Source: an uncultured Bacteroidales bacterium
GTDB taxonomy: Bacteria; Bacteroidota; Bacteroidia; Bacteroidales; F082
NCBI GenBank assembly: GCA_905234275.1
Contig: CAJOHD010000003.1
Location: 76,362-140,361 of the forward strand
Direction: 5' to 3'
DNA length: 64,000 nt
The notes under the pieces are model-generated. The model ran no database searches and was not told the DNA's origin. It saw only the letters and a list, made by a program, of their open reading frames with translations. This document shows, piece by piece, positions 18,267 through 26,669 of the stretch. Position 1 is the first letter of the stretch, and each line of letters opens with the position of its first letter. A program made the position numbers and the translations under genes.

Positions 18267-19208
18267 TTATCTTTCAGCTCGCATTGGGTTGTTCAAGAAA
18301 TCTTCATAGGCAAGGCGGATGCCGTCTTCGAGTTCGGTTTTGTACGTCCAGCCGAGTTTGGTGGCTTTGCTGACGTCAAGAAGTTTACGTGGGGTGCCGT
18401 TTGGACGAGTGGTGTCCCATTTTATTTCTCCTGTATAGCCGACCACTTTCGCGACAAGTTCGGTTAATGCTTTGATTGTCAATTCTTTTCCAGTGCCGGC
18501 GTTGACGGTTTCGTTGCCGGAGTAGTTGTTCATCAGGAAGACACAGAGGTTGGCAAGGTCGTCAACATATAGGAATTCACGTAGTGGTGAGCCGTCGCCC
18601 CAGCAGGTGACTTCTTTCAGGCCGTTGACTTTCGCCTCGTGGAAACGACGAATCAGAGCTGGCAAAACGTGCGAATGCTCCGGATGGTAGTTGTCGTTCG
18701 GACCATAGAGGTTGGTCGGCATCACTGAGATGTAATCAGTGCCGTATTGGCGGTTCAGGAACTCACAATATTTCAAACCGCTGATTTTTGCTAAAGCGTA
18801 GGCTTCATTAGTCTTCTCGAGCTCTGATGTCAGCAGGCAGGATTCTGGCATAGGCTGAGGAGCCATTCTTGGATAAATGCAGCTCGAACCCAGAAATTCC
18901 AACTTCTTACAGCCGTTTTTCCAAGCAGCATGGATCACATTCATCTCGAGGATCATGTTGTCGTACATGAAATCAGCAAGTGCTGACTGGTTTGCCACAA
19001 TGCCACCAACTTTAGCTGCAGCGAGGAACACGTATTCAGGTTTTTCTTCCGCAAAGAACTTTTCAACCTGGTCCTGACGGGTTAGATCGAGCTCTTTGTG
19101 CGTGCGCAACACCAAATTATTATATCCCTGCCTCTGAAGCTCGCGCACGATGGCACTTCCGACCATACCACGGTGACCTGCAACGTATATCTTTGAATTT
19201 AATTCCAT
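18267..19208 (-). CDS. fcl: GDP-L-fucose synthase
   Basis: This enzyme converts GDP-4-keto-6-deoxy-mannose to GDP-L-fucose by epimerisation and NADPH reduction. The 313-residue short-chain dehydrogenase has the nucleotide motif VAGHRGMVGSAI, the SSCIYP segment and the catalytic Y-x3-K as YALAKISG. The region NLYGPNDNYHPEHSHVLPAL is typical of GDP-fucose synthases. It follows gmd on the same strand, completing the GDP-fucose branch, with a family C repeat between them. The product would feed the surface glycans made nearby. Confidence 0.95.
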   Translation of the reverse strand: MELNSKIYVAGHRGMVGSAIVRELQRQGYNNLVLRTHKELDLTRQDQVEKFFAEEKPEYVFLAAAKVGGIVANQSALADFMYDNMILEMNVIHAAWKNGCKKLEFLGSSCIYPRMAPQPMPESCLLTSELEKTNEAYALAKISGLKYCEFLNRQYGTDYISVMPTNLYGPNDNYHPEHSHVLPALIRRFHEAKVNGLKEVTCWGDGSPLREFLYVDDLANLCVFLMNNYSGNETVNAGTGKELTIKALTELVAKVVGYTGEIKWDTTRPNGTPRKLLDVSKATKLGWTYKTELEDGIRLAYEDFLNNPMRAER

Positions 19209-19239
19209 ATTATTTTAACACTAAATCTATCTTTTTTCT

Positions 19240-19328
19240 TTTTTGAACACGGATCTCACGGATTTACACGAATCTGTTCTTCCGAGGAATTTTTATTCGT
19301 GAGGATTCGTGAGATTTGTGGTTTATTA
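19240..19328. repeat. Palindromic repeat, family C
   Basis: This full copy between fcl and gmd has left arm GAACACGGATCTCACGGATT, core TCTGTTCTTCCGAGGAAT and right arm TTCGTGAGGATTCGTGAGAT. It is the closest relative of the copy inside fucP. Confidence 0.75.
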
Positions 19329-19364
19329 TATCCGTTAGATCCGTTAAATCCGTGTTCTATTAAT

Positions 19365-20447
19365 TTAATCCTCTAGTTGGTCTCTGAGGTGCATTTTCTT
19401 CACCTTTTTCATGTCGTGTTTTATCATAATCTTAACGAGGTCTTCGAAAGATGTCTTATTCGGGTTCCAGCCGAGTTGGGTCTTGGCTTTCGTCGGGTCG
19501 CCTAAGAGTTGATCGACCTCTGCTGGTCTAAAATATTTAGGATCAACCTCAACCAAAATCTTACCGGTTTTCACGTCGATACCTTTTTCCTTTACTCCAT
19601 CACCTTCCCAGCGAAGTTCAATGCCGACTTCTTTGAATGCCAGTGTGCAGAAATCACGGACAGTGTGGTATTGGCCGGTGGCGATGACGAAATCCTCAGG
19701 TTTTGGCTGCTGAAGAATCAGCCACATGCACTCGACGTAATCCTTGGCATATCCCCAGTCACGGAGTGCGTTAAGGTTACCCAGATAAAGCTTGTCTTGG
19801 AATCCTTGGGCTATTCTTGCTACTGCCAAAGTGATTTTTCGTGTCACGAAGTTCTCGCCTCGGCGTTCCGATTCGTGGTTGAACAGTATGCCGTTGCAGC
19901 AGTACATTCCGTAGCTCTCGCGGTAGTTTTTCATGATCCAGAAGCCGTATTGCTTAGCCACGCCGTATGGCGAACGCGGATAAAACGGCGTCGTCTCCTT
20001 CTGGGGCACTTCCTGCACCTTACCGTAAAGTTCCGATGTCGAAGCTTGATAAATTCTGCATTTTTCGGTGAGACCTGCAATTCTCACAGCTTCCAGCAGT
20101 CGCAGAGTGCCCATGGCATCCACATCGGCAGTAAACTCAGGCACGTCGAAGCTCACCTTCACGTGGCTTTGAGCCGCGAGGTTATAAATCTCGTCGGGTC
20201 TTATCTCAGAGATGATGCGTATCAGCGACGAGCTGTCGGTCATGTCGCCCCAATGCAGGTTTACCAGACGTTTCTGGTGCATGTCGCGCACCCATTCGTC
20301 GAGGTACAGATGTTCGATGCGGCCGGTGTTGAAGCTCGAGCTGCGGCGGAGAATTCCGTGCACCTCATAGCCTTTTTCTATCAAAAACTCAGCCAAAAAC
20401 GACCCGTCTTGGCCAGTGATTCCGGTGATTAATGCTTTTTTTGCCAT
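19365..20447 (-). CDS. gmd: GDP-mannose 4,6-dehydratase
   Basis: This is the first committed step to GDP-L-fucose. The 360-residue chain opens with [20 protein letters not shown], the NAD(P)-binding motif. It contains [25 protein letters not shown] and the TSELYG catalytic Ser/Thr region, then Y-x3-K as [23 protein letters not shown] is characteristic of Gmd. Length is normal. It lies upstream of fcl, and a minus-strand TATCTTTG at 20470-20477 may drive the pair. Confidence 0.96.
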   Translation of the reverse strand: MAKKALITGITGQDGSFLAEFLIEKGYEVHGILRRSSSFNTGRIEHLYLDEWVRDMHQKRLVNLHWGDMTDSSSLIRIISEIRPDEIYNLAAQSHVKVSFDVPEFTADVDAMGTLRLLEAVRIAGLTEKCRIYQASTSELYGKVQEVPQKETTPFYPRSPYGVAKQYGFWIMKNYRESYGMYCCNGILFNHESERRGENFVTRKITLAVARIAQGFQDKLYLGNLNALRDWGYAKDYVECMWLILQQPKPEDFVIATGQYHTVRDFCTLAFKEVGIELRWEGDGVKEKGIDVKTGKILVEVDPKYFRPAEVDQLLGDPTKAKTQLGWNPNKTSFEDLVKIMIKHDMKKVKKMHLRDQLED

Positions 20448-20469
20448 AGCTTAATTCAAGTATAATTTG

Positions 20470-20477
20470 CAAAGATA
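20470..20477 (-). promoter_or_regulatory. Possible -7 box for gmd-fcl
   Basis: Minus-strand TATCTTTG lies 23 bases before the gmd start, matching TAnnTTTG. No clear -33 element is seen. Confidence 0.4.
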
Positions 20478-20489
20478 CAAATATTATTT

Positions 20490-20540
20490 TATATCTTCCG
20501 AAGATTTTTTTGAACACGAATCGCACGAATTTACACGAAT
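20490..20540. repeat. Partial family C repeat
   Basis: TATCTTCCGAAGA is followed by TTGAACACGAATCGCACGAA and TTTACACGAATCAC, so the core and one arm are present. It abuts the stop codon of the next gene. Confidence 0.55.
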
Positions 20541-21334
20541 CACTGCATTCCGTGCATCTTAAGCACAGCTTGAATATTTCTATTTGGAATTATATTTCTG
20601 AATGGATATAGAAGTCTCACTATTATCCCAAACCACCATTTATAATGCAGATTTAGTTTGCAATAAGCTTTGCGGAATTTAAAGTTCTGCTCAAGAAATT
20701 GATGAATATGGGAATGCTCGGTGATACTGCGGGCTGAATCAGACACATATTTAAACTTTAACTCATTTAAATAATATGTATTCATTGTGTGATATAAGCC
20801 ATAATATGGATAAGTGGCGTTTCTTTTGTATTCAGGCCAAATCGCTGAAACTCCATATTCACAACAGTTATCCCATATATGAACTGTACAAAAACCTATA
20901 AATTTTTTAGTTTCTTTGTCAAATATACCCCAATAATCGAATTTTGTCTCGCCGCATTCATCAAGATAATTATTAAACACCTCTGCATTCATTATGCGGT
21001 CTTTCACATTGTAATCATCAAAAGTTGCTTTGACAATTGGGTATCCGGAATCTCTTATTATTTTAATATCAACACGGCGATACTCTATATATTGCCCAGC
21101 TTTATGAATCTTTCTCCTCACATTAGACGAAAGTTCTTCCAAGCCACCAAAGGAGTCTTTTATTATGTACCAGAAATCTGTCTTATCCTCGCAATCGAAA
21201 TCAAATGTGTTTCTAACCATCCAGCCGCCATCTTGCAATAATTCTGCACTTTGAGCTTCCGAAAGTTCAGGCTCGCAATCTGGAGCACCGTTATATCTCC
21301 AGGCATGTCGATATATATAGAAATCTTTATTCAA
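20540..21334 (-). CDS. Putative GNAT/FemAB-like acyltransferase
   Basis: The 264-residue protein has a C-terminal half resembling a GNAT-fold acyltransferase: a WGIFDKETKKFIGFCTVHIW strand pair, then VSAIWPEYKRNATYPYYGLY, then LKFKYVSDSARSITEHSHIH. No membrane helix is evident apart from a mildly hydrophobic tail. It follows a GT2 gene by one base and, before that, a sugar aminotransferase, so acylation of an amino sugar in a surface glycan is plausible. The family call is moderate and the substrate unknown. Confidence 0.55.
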   Translation of the reverse strand: MNKDFYIYRHAWRYNGAPDCEPELSEAQSAELLQDGGWMVRNTFDFDCEDKTDFWYIIKDSFGGLEELSSNVRRKIHKAGQYIEYRRVDIKIIRDSGYPIVKATFDDYNVKDRIMNAEVFNNYLDECGETKFDYWGIFDKETKKFIGFCTVHIWDNCCEYGVSAIWPEYKRNATYPYYGLYHTMNTYYLNELKFKYVSDSARSITEHSHIHQFLEQNFKFRKAYCKLNLHYKWWFGIIVRLLYPFRNIIPNRNIQAVLKMHGMQ

Positions 21335-21335
21335 C

Positions 21336-22154
21336 TTATCTTAACACTTTATAGGCCAGCTTCATAACGCATGGTGGCAAATTCATTAAAATATACATCG
21401 CATATGCATATATATACGATATTATTCCGTATTCTAATTCCTTGTTTATCTTTTTTCTCAGTTTGAGTTGACTTCCGGCAATGTCCTTCCCTCTCCTACG
21501 TTGTGTAAACAAGGCCTGTGTGATTCTTAAATTCAAAATGACATCGGGCATATTAGCCATAATAGCGCCATGTTTAAAACCCTCCAACCACAAGGCTGTG
21601 TCTTCGTTTCTAACATATTCGGTCGGATATAGGCATCCTGTCTTAGAAAAGAAAGACTTTCTAAACATTACAGATGGGTGCGCAACTGGATTTCTTTTAG
21701 CAAAAAACGATCTGCATTCTTCATTTGTAAGAGGGTATCTTATAATTTTATTTCTATCGTTTCCTTGCTCGTCTATTTCATTTATCGCTCCACCAAGTAC
21801 ATCAACATCCTGATGCTCGTCGAGATAATCTATTTGTTTTTGAAATCTATCTGAAAAAGCTATATCATCCGAATCCATTCTGGCAATATACTCATATCCC
21901 TTTGGCAACACTTCGTTTAAAAGTTCGTTAAGTGAAATTGCCAACCCCTTGTTATCAGATCTCTTCCTAATTATCAGTCTATCATCATTCATTAAACTTA
22001 GGTATTCATCTAAATCCTGGTTGATAGGACCATCAAACTGAATATAAAAATCGAAATTCTTAAAGTCCTGCTTAAGAATGCTATTAACTGATTGATTAAC
22101 AAAATCAGTTCTGTCGTTTTTATAGATTGACATTATAACAGCTAATCGATTCAT
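21336..22154 (-). CDS. Glycosyltransferase family 2
   Basis: The 272-residue enzyme transfers a sugar from a nucleotide donor during glycan assembly at the cytoplasmic face of the membrane. It has the GT-A start LAVIMSIYKND, the Asp-rich YIQFDGPINQDL segment and the DxD-type motif ARMDSDDIAFSDRF. The acceptor-side segment FLKRNPVAHPSVMFRK-like region (observed KRNPVAHPSVMFRKSFF) follows. The C terminus has a hydrophobic stretch (YIYAYAMYILMNLPP) that may dock on the membrane. It lies between the aminotransferase and acyltransferase genes with tiny gaps, so the three are one operon. Confidence 0.88.
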   Translation of the reverse strand: MNRLAVIMSIYKNDRTDFVNQSVNSILKQDFKNFDFYIQFDGPINQDLDEYLSLMNDDRLIIRKRSDNKGLAISLNELLNEVLPKGYEYIARMDSDDIAFSDRFQKQIDYLDEHQDVDVLGGAINEIDEQGNDRNKIIRYPLTNEECRSFFAKRNPVAHPSVMFRKSFFSKTGCLYPTEYVRNEDTALWLEGFKHGAIMANMPDVILNLRITQALFTQRRRGKDIAGSQLKLRKKINKELEYGIISYIYAYAMYILMNLPPCVMKLAYKVLR

Positions 22155-22164
22155 AAACAGATTG

Positions 22165-23367
22165 TTATTTCATTAAGCTCTTGATTGTTTCAACTATATA
22201 TTTCACGTCTTCGTCACTCACCCAGGGGCCAGAGGGGAGGCAGATGCCGGTTTTGTAAAGCTTCTCGCTGATGCCGTTGATGTAGGCTGGAGCGGCTTTA
22301 TAGACAGGCTGCATGTGCATCGGCTTCCAGAGTGGACGGGCTTCGATGCCGGCTTTGTCAAGCTCAAGGCAGAAAGCTTCTGTATCGAATTCTTTTTTGA
22401 AAAGGATTGTGGTGAGCCAGAAGTTGCTGTCGAAATCGCCATCAGGATTACCTTTGACTAAAATATTCGTGTTATTCGTGCGATTCGTGTTAAATAAATC
22501 ACGATAAAGTTTGTTTACGTGTTTATGATGATTGATGTGATCCTCGAGAACTGTCATCTGGCCTCTTCCAATACCTGCACTGATATTGCTCATGCGGTAG
22601 TTATAGCCGATGGTCTCATGTTCGTAATGCAAATAAGGCTCTTTGGCTTGAGTTGCCAGGAAGATGGCGCGTTTTTTGGTGGCCTCGTCATGACAAACAA
22701 TTGCGCCTCCGCCTGAAGTGGTGATGATTTTGTTGCCGTTGAAGGAGAGTGTTGCGAGGTCTCCAAAAGTGCCGCAGGGCTGGCCTTTGTATGTTGAGCC
22801 GAGGGCGTTGGCGGCATCTTCGATAATTGGGATTTCGTACTTATGGGATATTGATTCCAACTCATCCCATTTTGCCGGCATGCCGTAAAGGTCAACCACA
22901 ATTATAGCTTTCGGTTTGCGACCGGTTTTAGCTATGCGGTCATTGATAGCTTTTTCAAGCAGTTCGGGCGACATGTTCCATGTTTCTTCCTCGCTGTCGA
23001 TAAAGATTGGTGTTGCGCCACAGTACACCACCGGATTAGCCGAAGCGCAGAATGAGAAGGATTGGCAGAGGACTTCGTCGTTTGTCTTGACACCTAATAG
23101 CAGCAAAGCGATATGTATGGCTGCTGTACATGATGATAATGCAGCGACATAAACATCATTGACGGAGATTTCTCCACTACGCCTATCGGCTCCGGTCGAA
23201 ATGACGGAGGCACTCAGAAAGCGCTTTAGAGCGTCTTCAAAGGCATCGACGTTAGGTCCGAGAGGTGCGACCCAGTTGGTTTGGAAGGCCTCTTGGATGT
23301 AGCGCTGCTCCATGCCGTTGTCGCTCATCTTAGCGAGGCAGAGGTGTATGCGGTGGTTAGTTTTCAT
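22165..23367 (-). CDS. DegT/DnrJ/EryC1-type sugar aminotransferase with two repeat-derived inserts
   Basis: This PLP enzyme aminates a nucleotide-linked keto sugar. The 400-residue chain has QSFSFCASANPVVY, VVDLYGMP, EDAANALGS and the PLP lysine in LSFNGNKIITTSGGG. Compared with the paralogue at 47560-48816 it carries two extra segments. Residues about 55-68 (VISTGADRRSGEIS) are encoded by half a family B palindrome, and residues about 290-303 (NTNRTNNTNI region) by family C sequence. Both are in frame. It heads the aminotransferase-GT2-acyltransferase operon. Whether the inserts affect activity is unknown. Confidence 0.88.
   Translation of the reverse strand: MKTNHRIHLCLAKMSDNGMEQRYIQEAFQTNWVAPLGPNVDAFEDALKRFLSASVISTGADRRSGEISVNDVYVAALSSCTAAIHIALLLLGVKTNDEVLCQSFSFCASANPVVYCGATPIFIDSEEETWNMSPELLEKAINDRIAKTGRKPKAIIVVDLYGMPAKWDELESISHKYEIPIIEDAANALGSTYKGQPCGTFGDLATLSFNGNKIITTSGGGAIVCHDEATKKRAIFLATQAKEPYLHYEHETIGYNYRMSNISAGIGRGQMTVLEDHINHHKHVNKLYRDLFNTNRTNNTNILVKGNPDGDFDSNFWLTTILFKKEFDTEAFCLELDKAGIEARPLWKPMHMQPVYKAAPAYINGISEKLYKTGICLPSGPWVSDEDVKYIVETIKSLMK
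22459..22498. repeat. Family C half repeat inside a coding sequence
   Basis: ATTCGTGTTATTCGTGCGAT and TCGTGTTAAATAAAT resemble a family C arm. The region codes for NTNRTNNTNI and lies in frame in the aminotransferase gene. Confidence 0.6.
23165..23205. repeat. Family B half repeat inside a coding sequence
   Basis: These 41 bases match the left half of the 9723-9816 element in inverted orientation, with only a few differences (GAGATTTCTCC..., CGCCTATCGGCTCCGGTCG, AAATGAC). They are read through in frame. Confidence 0.85.
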
Positions 23368-23376
23368 TTTTCTTTT

Positions 23377-24552
23377 TTAATAATTGAAACCAAAATTCCA
23401 AATTGGAATAATGTTACCGTGACCGAATTCAATGTCGTCTTTCACAATAAAACCATTGGAAACATCCTCGATTTGTTTTTTACCTTTCTTACGACCACCG
23501 ACCTCAAATGTGAATTTATCAATCTTAAAATCAGATTCTTTAGAAGAAATCACATCATTACTGACTCTCGTCTGGTTGTAAAAAAACGTTTCGCGAAGAT
23601 TACCTGTATCTGGTGTTCCATCGGATAATGCATACATCAGGTTGGTGTTGTCAACATAAACCTTTTCAACTTTACCAAGCCCGCGGATGCCTCCTGTGTC
23701 GTCGCGCAACTGTCCTATCATTTCAGCCATTTCAAGATAAACCAGATAATCCACAATGTTGTTTTTGCTTACGCCTATTTCGGCTGCGAGGCTGGTTGTA
23801 TTCGGTTTATAAGGCGACAACTGTGACACTATCTTCAACATCTGCTTTAGCTTTCGGGCGGTGGATGCCTTCATATCGGCATATTGCGGAATGTCGGTTT
23901 CAACTGTTTGTGTTATTACTTGTTGCAAGCGAAGCTCAAATCCTTCCTCTTTGGAAAATGGATAATAACCGGAGCGAAGATATTCTCTGAAGATTGGCAA
24001 TGGATGTGGAATGCCGTCAAGCTTAACCTTATTTGCAAGGATTTCATCCAAAGAATAAACTTTAGACTTTATATTATGAAACAACTCAAGGTATTCTCTG
24101 AATGACATCCCCTGCATGTTGAAAATCAAGACTCTGCGACTTAAATCGTTTTCACCTTTGTGAATATCAAGAACCGATGATCCTGAAAAAACCACCGACA
24201 AATCAGGGTGAACATCGTAGATTTGTTTCAATTCTCTTGACCAGCCTTTATATTTGTGAACTTCATCAATAAACAGCTTGGTGCCTCCTTCTTTAACAAA
24301 TTCGTCGGCTAATCCTGTTAAAGAATGACTTGAAAAATATGTATGGTCGGCAGAAACGTACAAATAGTTACCTTTGTCACGATTCTCGAGTATATACTGC
24401 AGGATCATGGTTGATTTACCTACACCTCGAGGACCAACAATACCAACTAAACGGCTGTTCCACAACACTTTATAGTACATATATCTTCTAAAGGTTGTTG
24501 GAGTGTTTCTCAGCAGTTCCTCCATGAAATTATACAGAGTAATATCTACCAT
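23377..24552 (-). CDS. AAA-type ATPase with C-terminal DUF4143-like region
   Basis: The 391-residue protein has Walker A GPRGVGKS at about 40-47, Walker B KLFIDEVHKYKGW with a following sensor SVVFSGSS, and a winged-helix-like part (LAAEIGVSKNNIVDYLVYLE). The C terminus has the EVGGRKKGKKQI segment, the nuclease-like end typical of ATPase/DUF4143 proteins. These are common in Bacteroidetes, often in variable regions, and their role is not established. It starts a unit directly upstream of the sugar aminotransferase with a 9-base gap, so it may share its transcript. Confidence 0.85.
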   Translation of the reverse strand: MVDITLYNFMEELLRNTPTTFRRYMYYKVLWNSRLVGIVGPRGVGKSTMILQYILENRDKGNYLYVSADHTYFSSHSLTGLADEFVKEGGTKLFIDEVHKYKGWSRELKQIYDVHPDLSVVFSGSSVLDIHKGENDLSRRVLIFNMQGMSFREYLELFHNIKSKVYSLDEILANKVKLDGIPHPLPIFREYLRSGYYPFSKEEGFELRLQQVITQTVETDIPQYADMKASTARKLKQMLKIVSQLSPYKPNTTSLAAEIGVSKNNIVDYLVYLEMAEMIGQLRDDTGGIRGLGKVEKVYVDNTNLMYALSDGTPDTGNLRETFFYNQTRVSNDVISSKESDFKIDKFTFEVGGRKKGKKQIEDVSNGFIVKDDIEFGHGNIIPIWNFGFNY

Positions 24553-24646
24553 TACAAATATTTTTTTGCAAAAATAATAAAAAATCCCTCAATGAGGGAT
24601 AAAAAAATGAAAAAATTTACTTCAATGAAGGAACAGACCACAAAAA

Positions 24647-24671
24647 AAGCCCCTGCGCGAGCAGCGGGCTT
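24647..24671 (-). terminator. Hairpin terminator after a small ORF
   Basis: On the minus strand, AAGCCCGCTGC and GCAGGGGCTT pair around a TCGC loop and are followed by a T run (seven A on the plus strand at 24642-24648). It lies 30 bases past the stop of the 47-codon ORF. Confidence 0.75.
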
Positions 24672-24700
24672 ATGTCAATTGTCGCTATTTGACCAGACAT

Positions 24701-24844
24701 CTACAACACCCCTGTCATATACAGCGGCAGGTACACCAGTCCGTCCTTCAGCAGCACATACGGTGTGCTCAGGTACTGCCCGAATTTCTTGATGCACTTC
24801 TGGATCGACGTCAGCGTGTAGCCCGTACATATTTTTCTTCTCAT
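24701..24844 (-). CDS. Small hypothetical protein, 47 residues
   Basis: The ORF runs from an ATG at 24842-24844 to a TAG at 24701-24703. The product begins MRRKICTGYTLTSIQKCIKK and ends YVLLKDGLVYLPLYMTGVL, with a basic N-terminal half and a hydrophobic C-terminal half. It has a GC content well above the surrounding spacer and is followed at once by a hairpin terminator, which argues that it is expressed. No family recognised. A longer ORF in another frame at 24675-24884 is less natural in composition. Its place next to the phage-like module could be coincidence. Confidence 0.45.
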   Translation of the reverse strand: MRRKICTGYTLTSIQKCIKKFGQYLSTPYVLLKDGLVYLPLYMTGVL

Positions 24845-25027
24845 AATCACGTTTCCTAATAGTTTCGAAACCCATTATATACACCTTTCCAAGGTTCTTA
24901 AAAACAACTCAAATACTTATATTTCAGCAACTAACGCTGACTTAATCCTAAATTTCGTGTTTTTACAAATTGTAAAGATACAATTTTTCTTTCAATTAGA
25001 CGAAAATTTCACACTGAATATTTTTTT

Positions 25028-25090
25028 ATCTCTCGCAGAGCTCTTTTTTTTGTTTCTCACAGATAGCACAGATTTCACAGATTTTCGCCT
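25028..25090. repeat. Family A-like arm, left of a broken GxxExxY gene
   Basis: ATCTCTCGCAGAGC is followed by TTTCTCACAGATAGCACAGA and TTTCACAGATT. The inverse arm is at 25476-25530, beyond the pseudogene. Confidence 0.55.
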
Positions 25091-25179
25091 TCGGCGAGCG
25101 CGCCTAAAGGCGCTGGGCTACCGCACGCAATATTCTTCGACGTTTTACGTTAAATACTAATAACATAAAGCTATAAATT

Positions 25180-25439
25180 ATGACCGACAACGATATTACT
25201 TACGAGATTAGAGGTGCTATTTTTGATGTTTACAATGAACTTGGTCCTGGTTTACTGGAATCAGTATATGAAGAAGCGTTGGCTTTTGAGCTCGAACAGC
25301 GTGGTCTGTTGAGGATATGAAACCTGTGTTCACCAAACAGCTCTTAACTTATCTGAGGCTTCTTGACAAGCATATAGGCATACTCGTGAACTTCAACACT
25401 AGCAACCTTCGCGACAGCATCAAGCGCTACGTGCGCTAG
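25180..25439 (+). pseudogene. Broken GxxExxY gene
   Basis: The 5' part (from ATG at 25180) encodes a typical start with GPGLLESVYEEALAFELEQR and stops at 25320. The 3' part, from an overlapping ATG at 25317, encodes QLLTYLRLLDKHIGILVNF and ends at 25439. The middle part, which in the two intact copies holds the D...E-L-K nuclease core, is missing, so this is an internal deletion of roughly 40 codons. It is the only plus-strand member of the three copies. Repeat arms of inverse orientation lie on both sides. Confidence 0.8.
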
Positions 25440-25475
25440 CCCCGTCGTGCGCCAGCCGCTTGCCGCAAGGCAAGC

Positions 25476-25530
25476 ATAATCTGTGTAATCTGTGTAATCT
25501 GTGAGACATTAATATGTGTCTCTGTGAGAC
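25476..25530. repeat. Family A-like arm, right of a broken GxxExxY gene
   Basis: TAATCTGTGTAATCTGTGTA followed by ATCTGTGAGACATT is the inverse of the left arm at 25028-25090. A second copy of TGTGTCTCTGTGAGACAT sits at the end. Confidence 0.55.
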
Positions 25531-25537
25531 ATAAAAA

Positions 25538-25563
25538 AAGGCCAGCGCGGGAGCGCCAGCCTT
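25538..25563 (-). terminator. Terminator of the DUF6266-like gene
   Basis: Minus-strand AAGGCTGGCGC and GCGCTGGCCTT pair (two G-U pairs) around TCCC and are followed by seven T. It lies 30 bases after the stop codon. Confidence 0.8.
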
Positions 25564-25568
25564 CTTTC

Positions 25569-25596
25569 GGTTTACGGTTTACGGTTTACGGTTTAC
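25569..25596. repeat. Four tandem GGTTTAC heptamers
   Basis: Four perfect copies of the 7-base unit lie between the terminator and the end of the DUF6266-like gene. The last copy supplies the gene's TAA stop codon on the minus strand. Confidence 0.8.
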
Positions 25597-26600
25597 GAGA
25601 CGTCGCCGTCGTCGCCGTCGTCTCCACCGTCACCGCCACCCGAGTTGCCAGAGTTGCCAGAGCCGGAGCCACCCGACTGTTCGCCGCCGCCGGTGTTCAC
25701 GCTCTCCACGGCAACGCGCACCGTGTTGGTGTCTTCGTCAGGACGGAGGAACACCTTCTGCTTGTCAGTGATGCCGCCATAGCTGTTGGCCGAGGCCTGG
25801 AAGGCGGTGTCGCCGGTGTAGGTGGCCAAGATGGAGCTGTCAACAAAGAGGCTCTGGGTGCCGATGCGGAGGTTGCCCTCTTCGTCTTCACGGCTGTGAA
25901 TCCAGGCGGCAGCGCCATCGGTGATTGCCTGGTTCATGCCGAGGTAGCCGCCCACCGTTGAGAAGCCCAAGGCGGAGACCACATCCCAAAGAGGAGTGTC
26001 GTCGGTGATGTCGAGCTTCATCTTGTAGCCCGTGATCTTGGCGCGAGGCGTGCCGGTGACGGCATCCACCTTCTGCTGACCGTAGAAGAAGGTGAGCTGG
26101 TCGCCTTCCAGCCACTCGTCGGGGTTGTTGGCTTCGAGCACTGCCGACAGGTCGCCGATGGTGGTGTTGGCATCGATGACCAGCGAGCCCAGCGGGATGT
26201 CGGTCACCAACACATTGCTGCCGTTTTTCTCGTAGCTGATGCTTTCGAGCGAACCCTGGCTGATTTGGCAAGGAATCAGGAGGCTGCCGCCGTTGCGGAA
26301 CTCGGTCTTGGTGAGGTAGGCACGGCAGTTCTTGGTGTTGTCGGCCAAGAATGCGTTGTAGTCGGAACGGCCCGGGAGCAGGTTCTCGTGGCTGTGTTTG
26401 AGGGTCTTTCTGAACATCTTGAAGAGGGCGATCAGAGTGACCCAAGCCATGCGGACGAGCATCTGGGCTTTGGTGCGTGTCGGTGTTTCTTTCACATCAG
26501 GTGCGGCATATACCGACGTTTTGCCGCTCTTGGTTTGCTTGAACATCAGCGAGCCAACTTTGCCGCTAATGTCTTTGAGAAGTTTTGTAGCTTTTCCCAT
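25593..26600 (-). CDS. DUF6266-like protein with acidic glycine-rich tail
   Basis: The 335-residue chain starts MGKATKLLKDISGKVGSLMF and has the VYAAPDVKETPTRTKAQML segment that I associate with DUF6266-type Bacteroidetes proteins of unknown role. There is no signal peptide or membrane helix. The middle is beta-rich (LTFFYGQQKVDAVTGTPRAK). The last 35 residues are a low-complexity GGGEQSGGSGSGNSGNSGG run followed by Asp-Gly repeats. GC content is far above the flanking genes. It is the last gene of a module with a peptidase and spanin-like proteins, so release by lysis is a possible but unproven route. Confidence 0.65.
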   Translation of the reverse strand: MGKATKLLKDISGKVGSLMFKQTKSGKTSVYAAPDVKETPTRTKAQMLVRMAWVTLIALFKMFRKTLKHSHENLLPGRSDYNAFLADNTKNCRAYLTKTEFRNGGSLLIPCQISQGSLESISYEKNGSNVLVTDIPLGSLVIDANTTIGDLSAVLEANNPDEWLEGDQLTFFYGQQKVDAVTGTPRAKITGYKMKLDITDDTPLWDVVSALGFSTVGGYLGMNQAITDGAAAWIHSREDEEGNLRIGTQSLFVDSSILATYTGDTAFQASANSYGGITDKQKVFLRPDEDTNTVRVAVESVNTGGGEQSGGSGSGNSGNSGGGDGGDDGDDGDVS

Positions 26601-26669
26601 GATTTGGTTCTCCTATAAATTTAATGGTTAATGGATAATTGATAATTTTGGTTCAAGAGTTCAAGAAGT

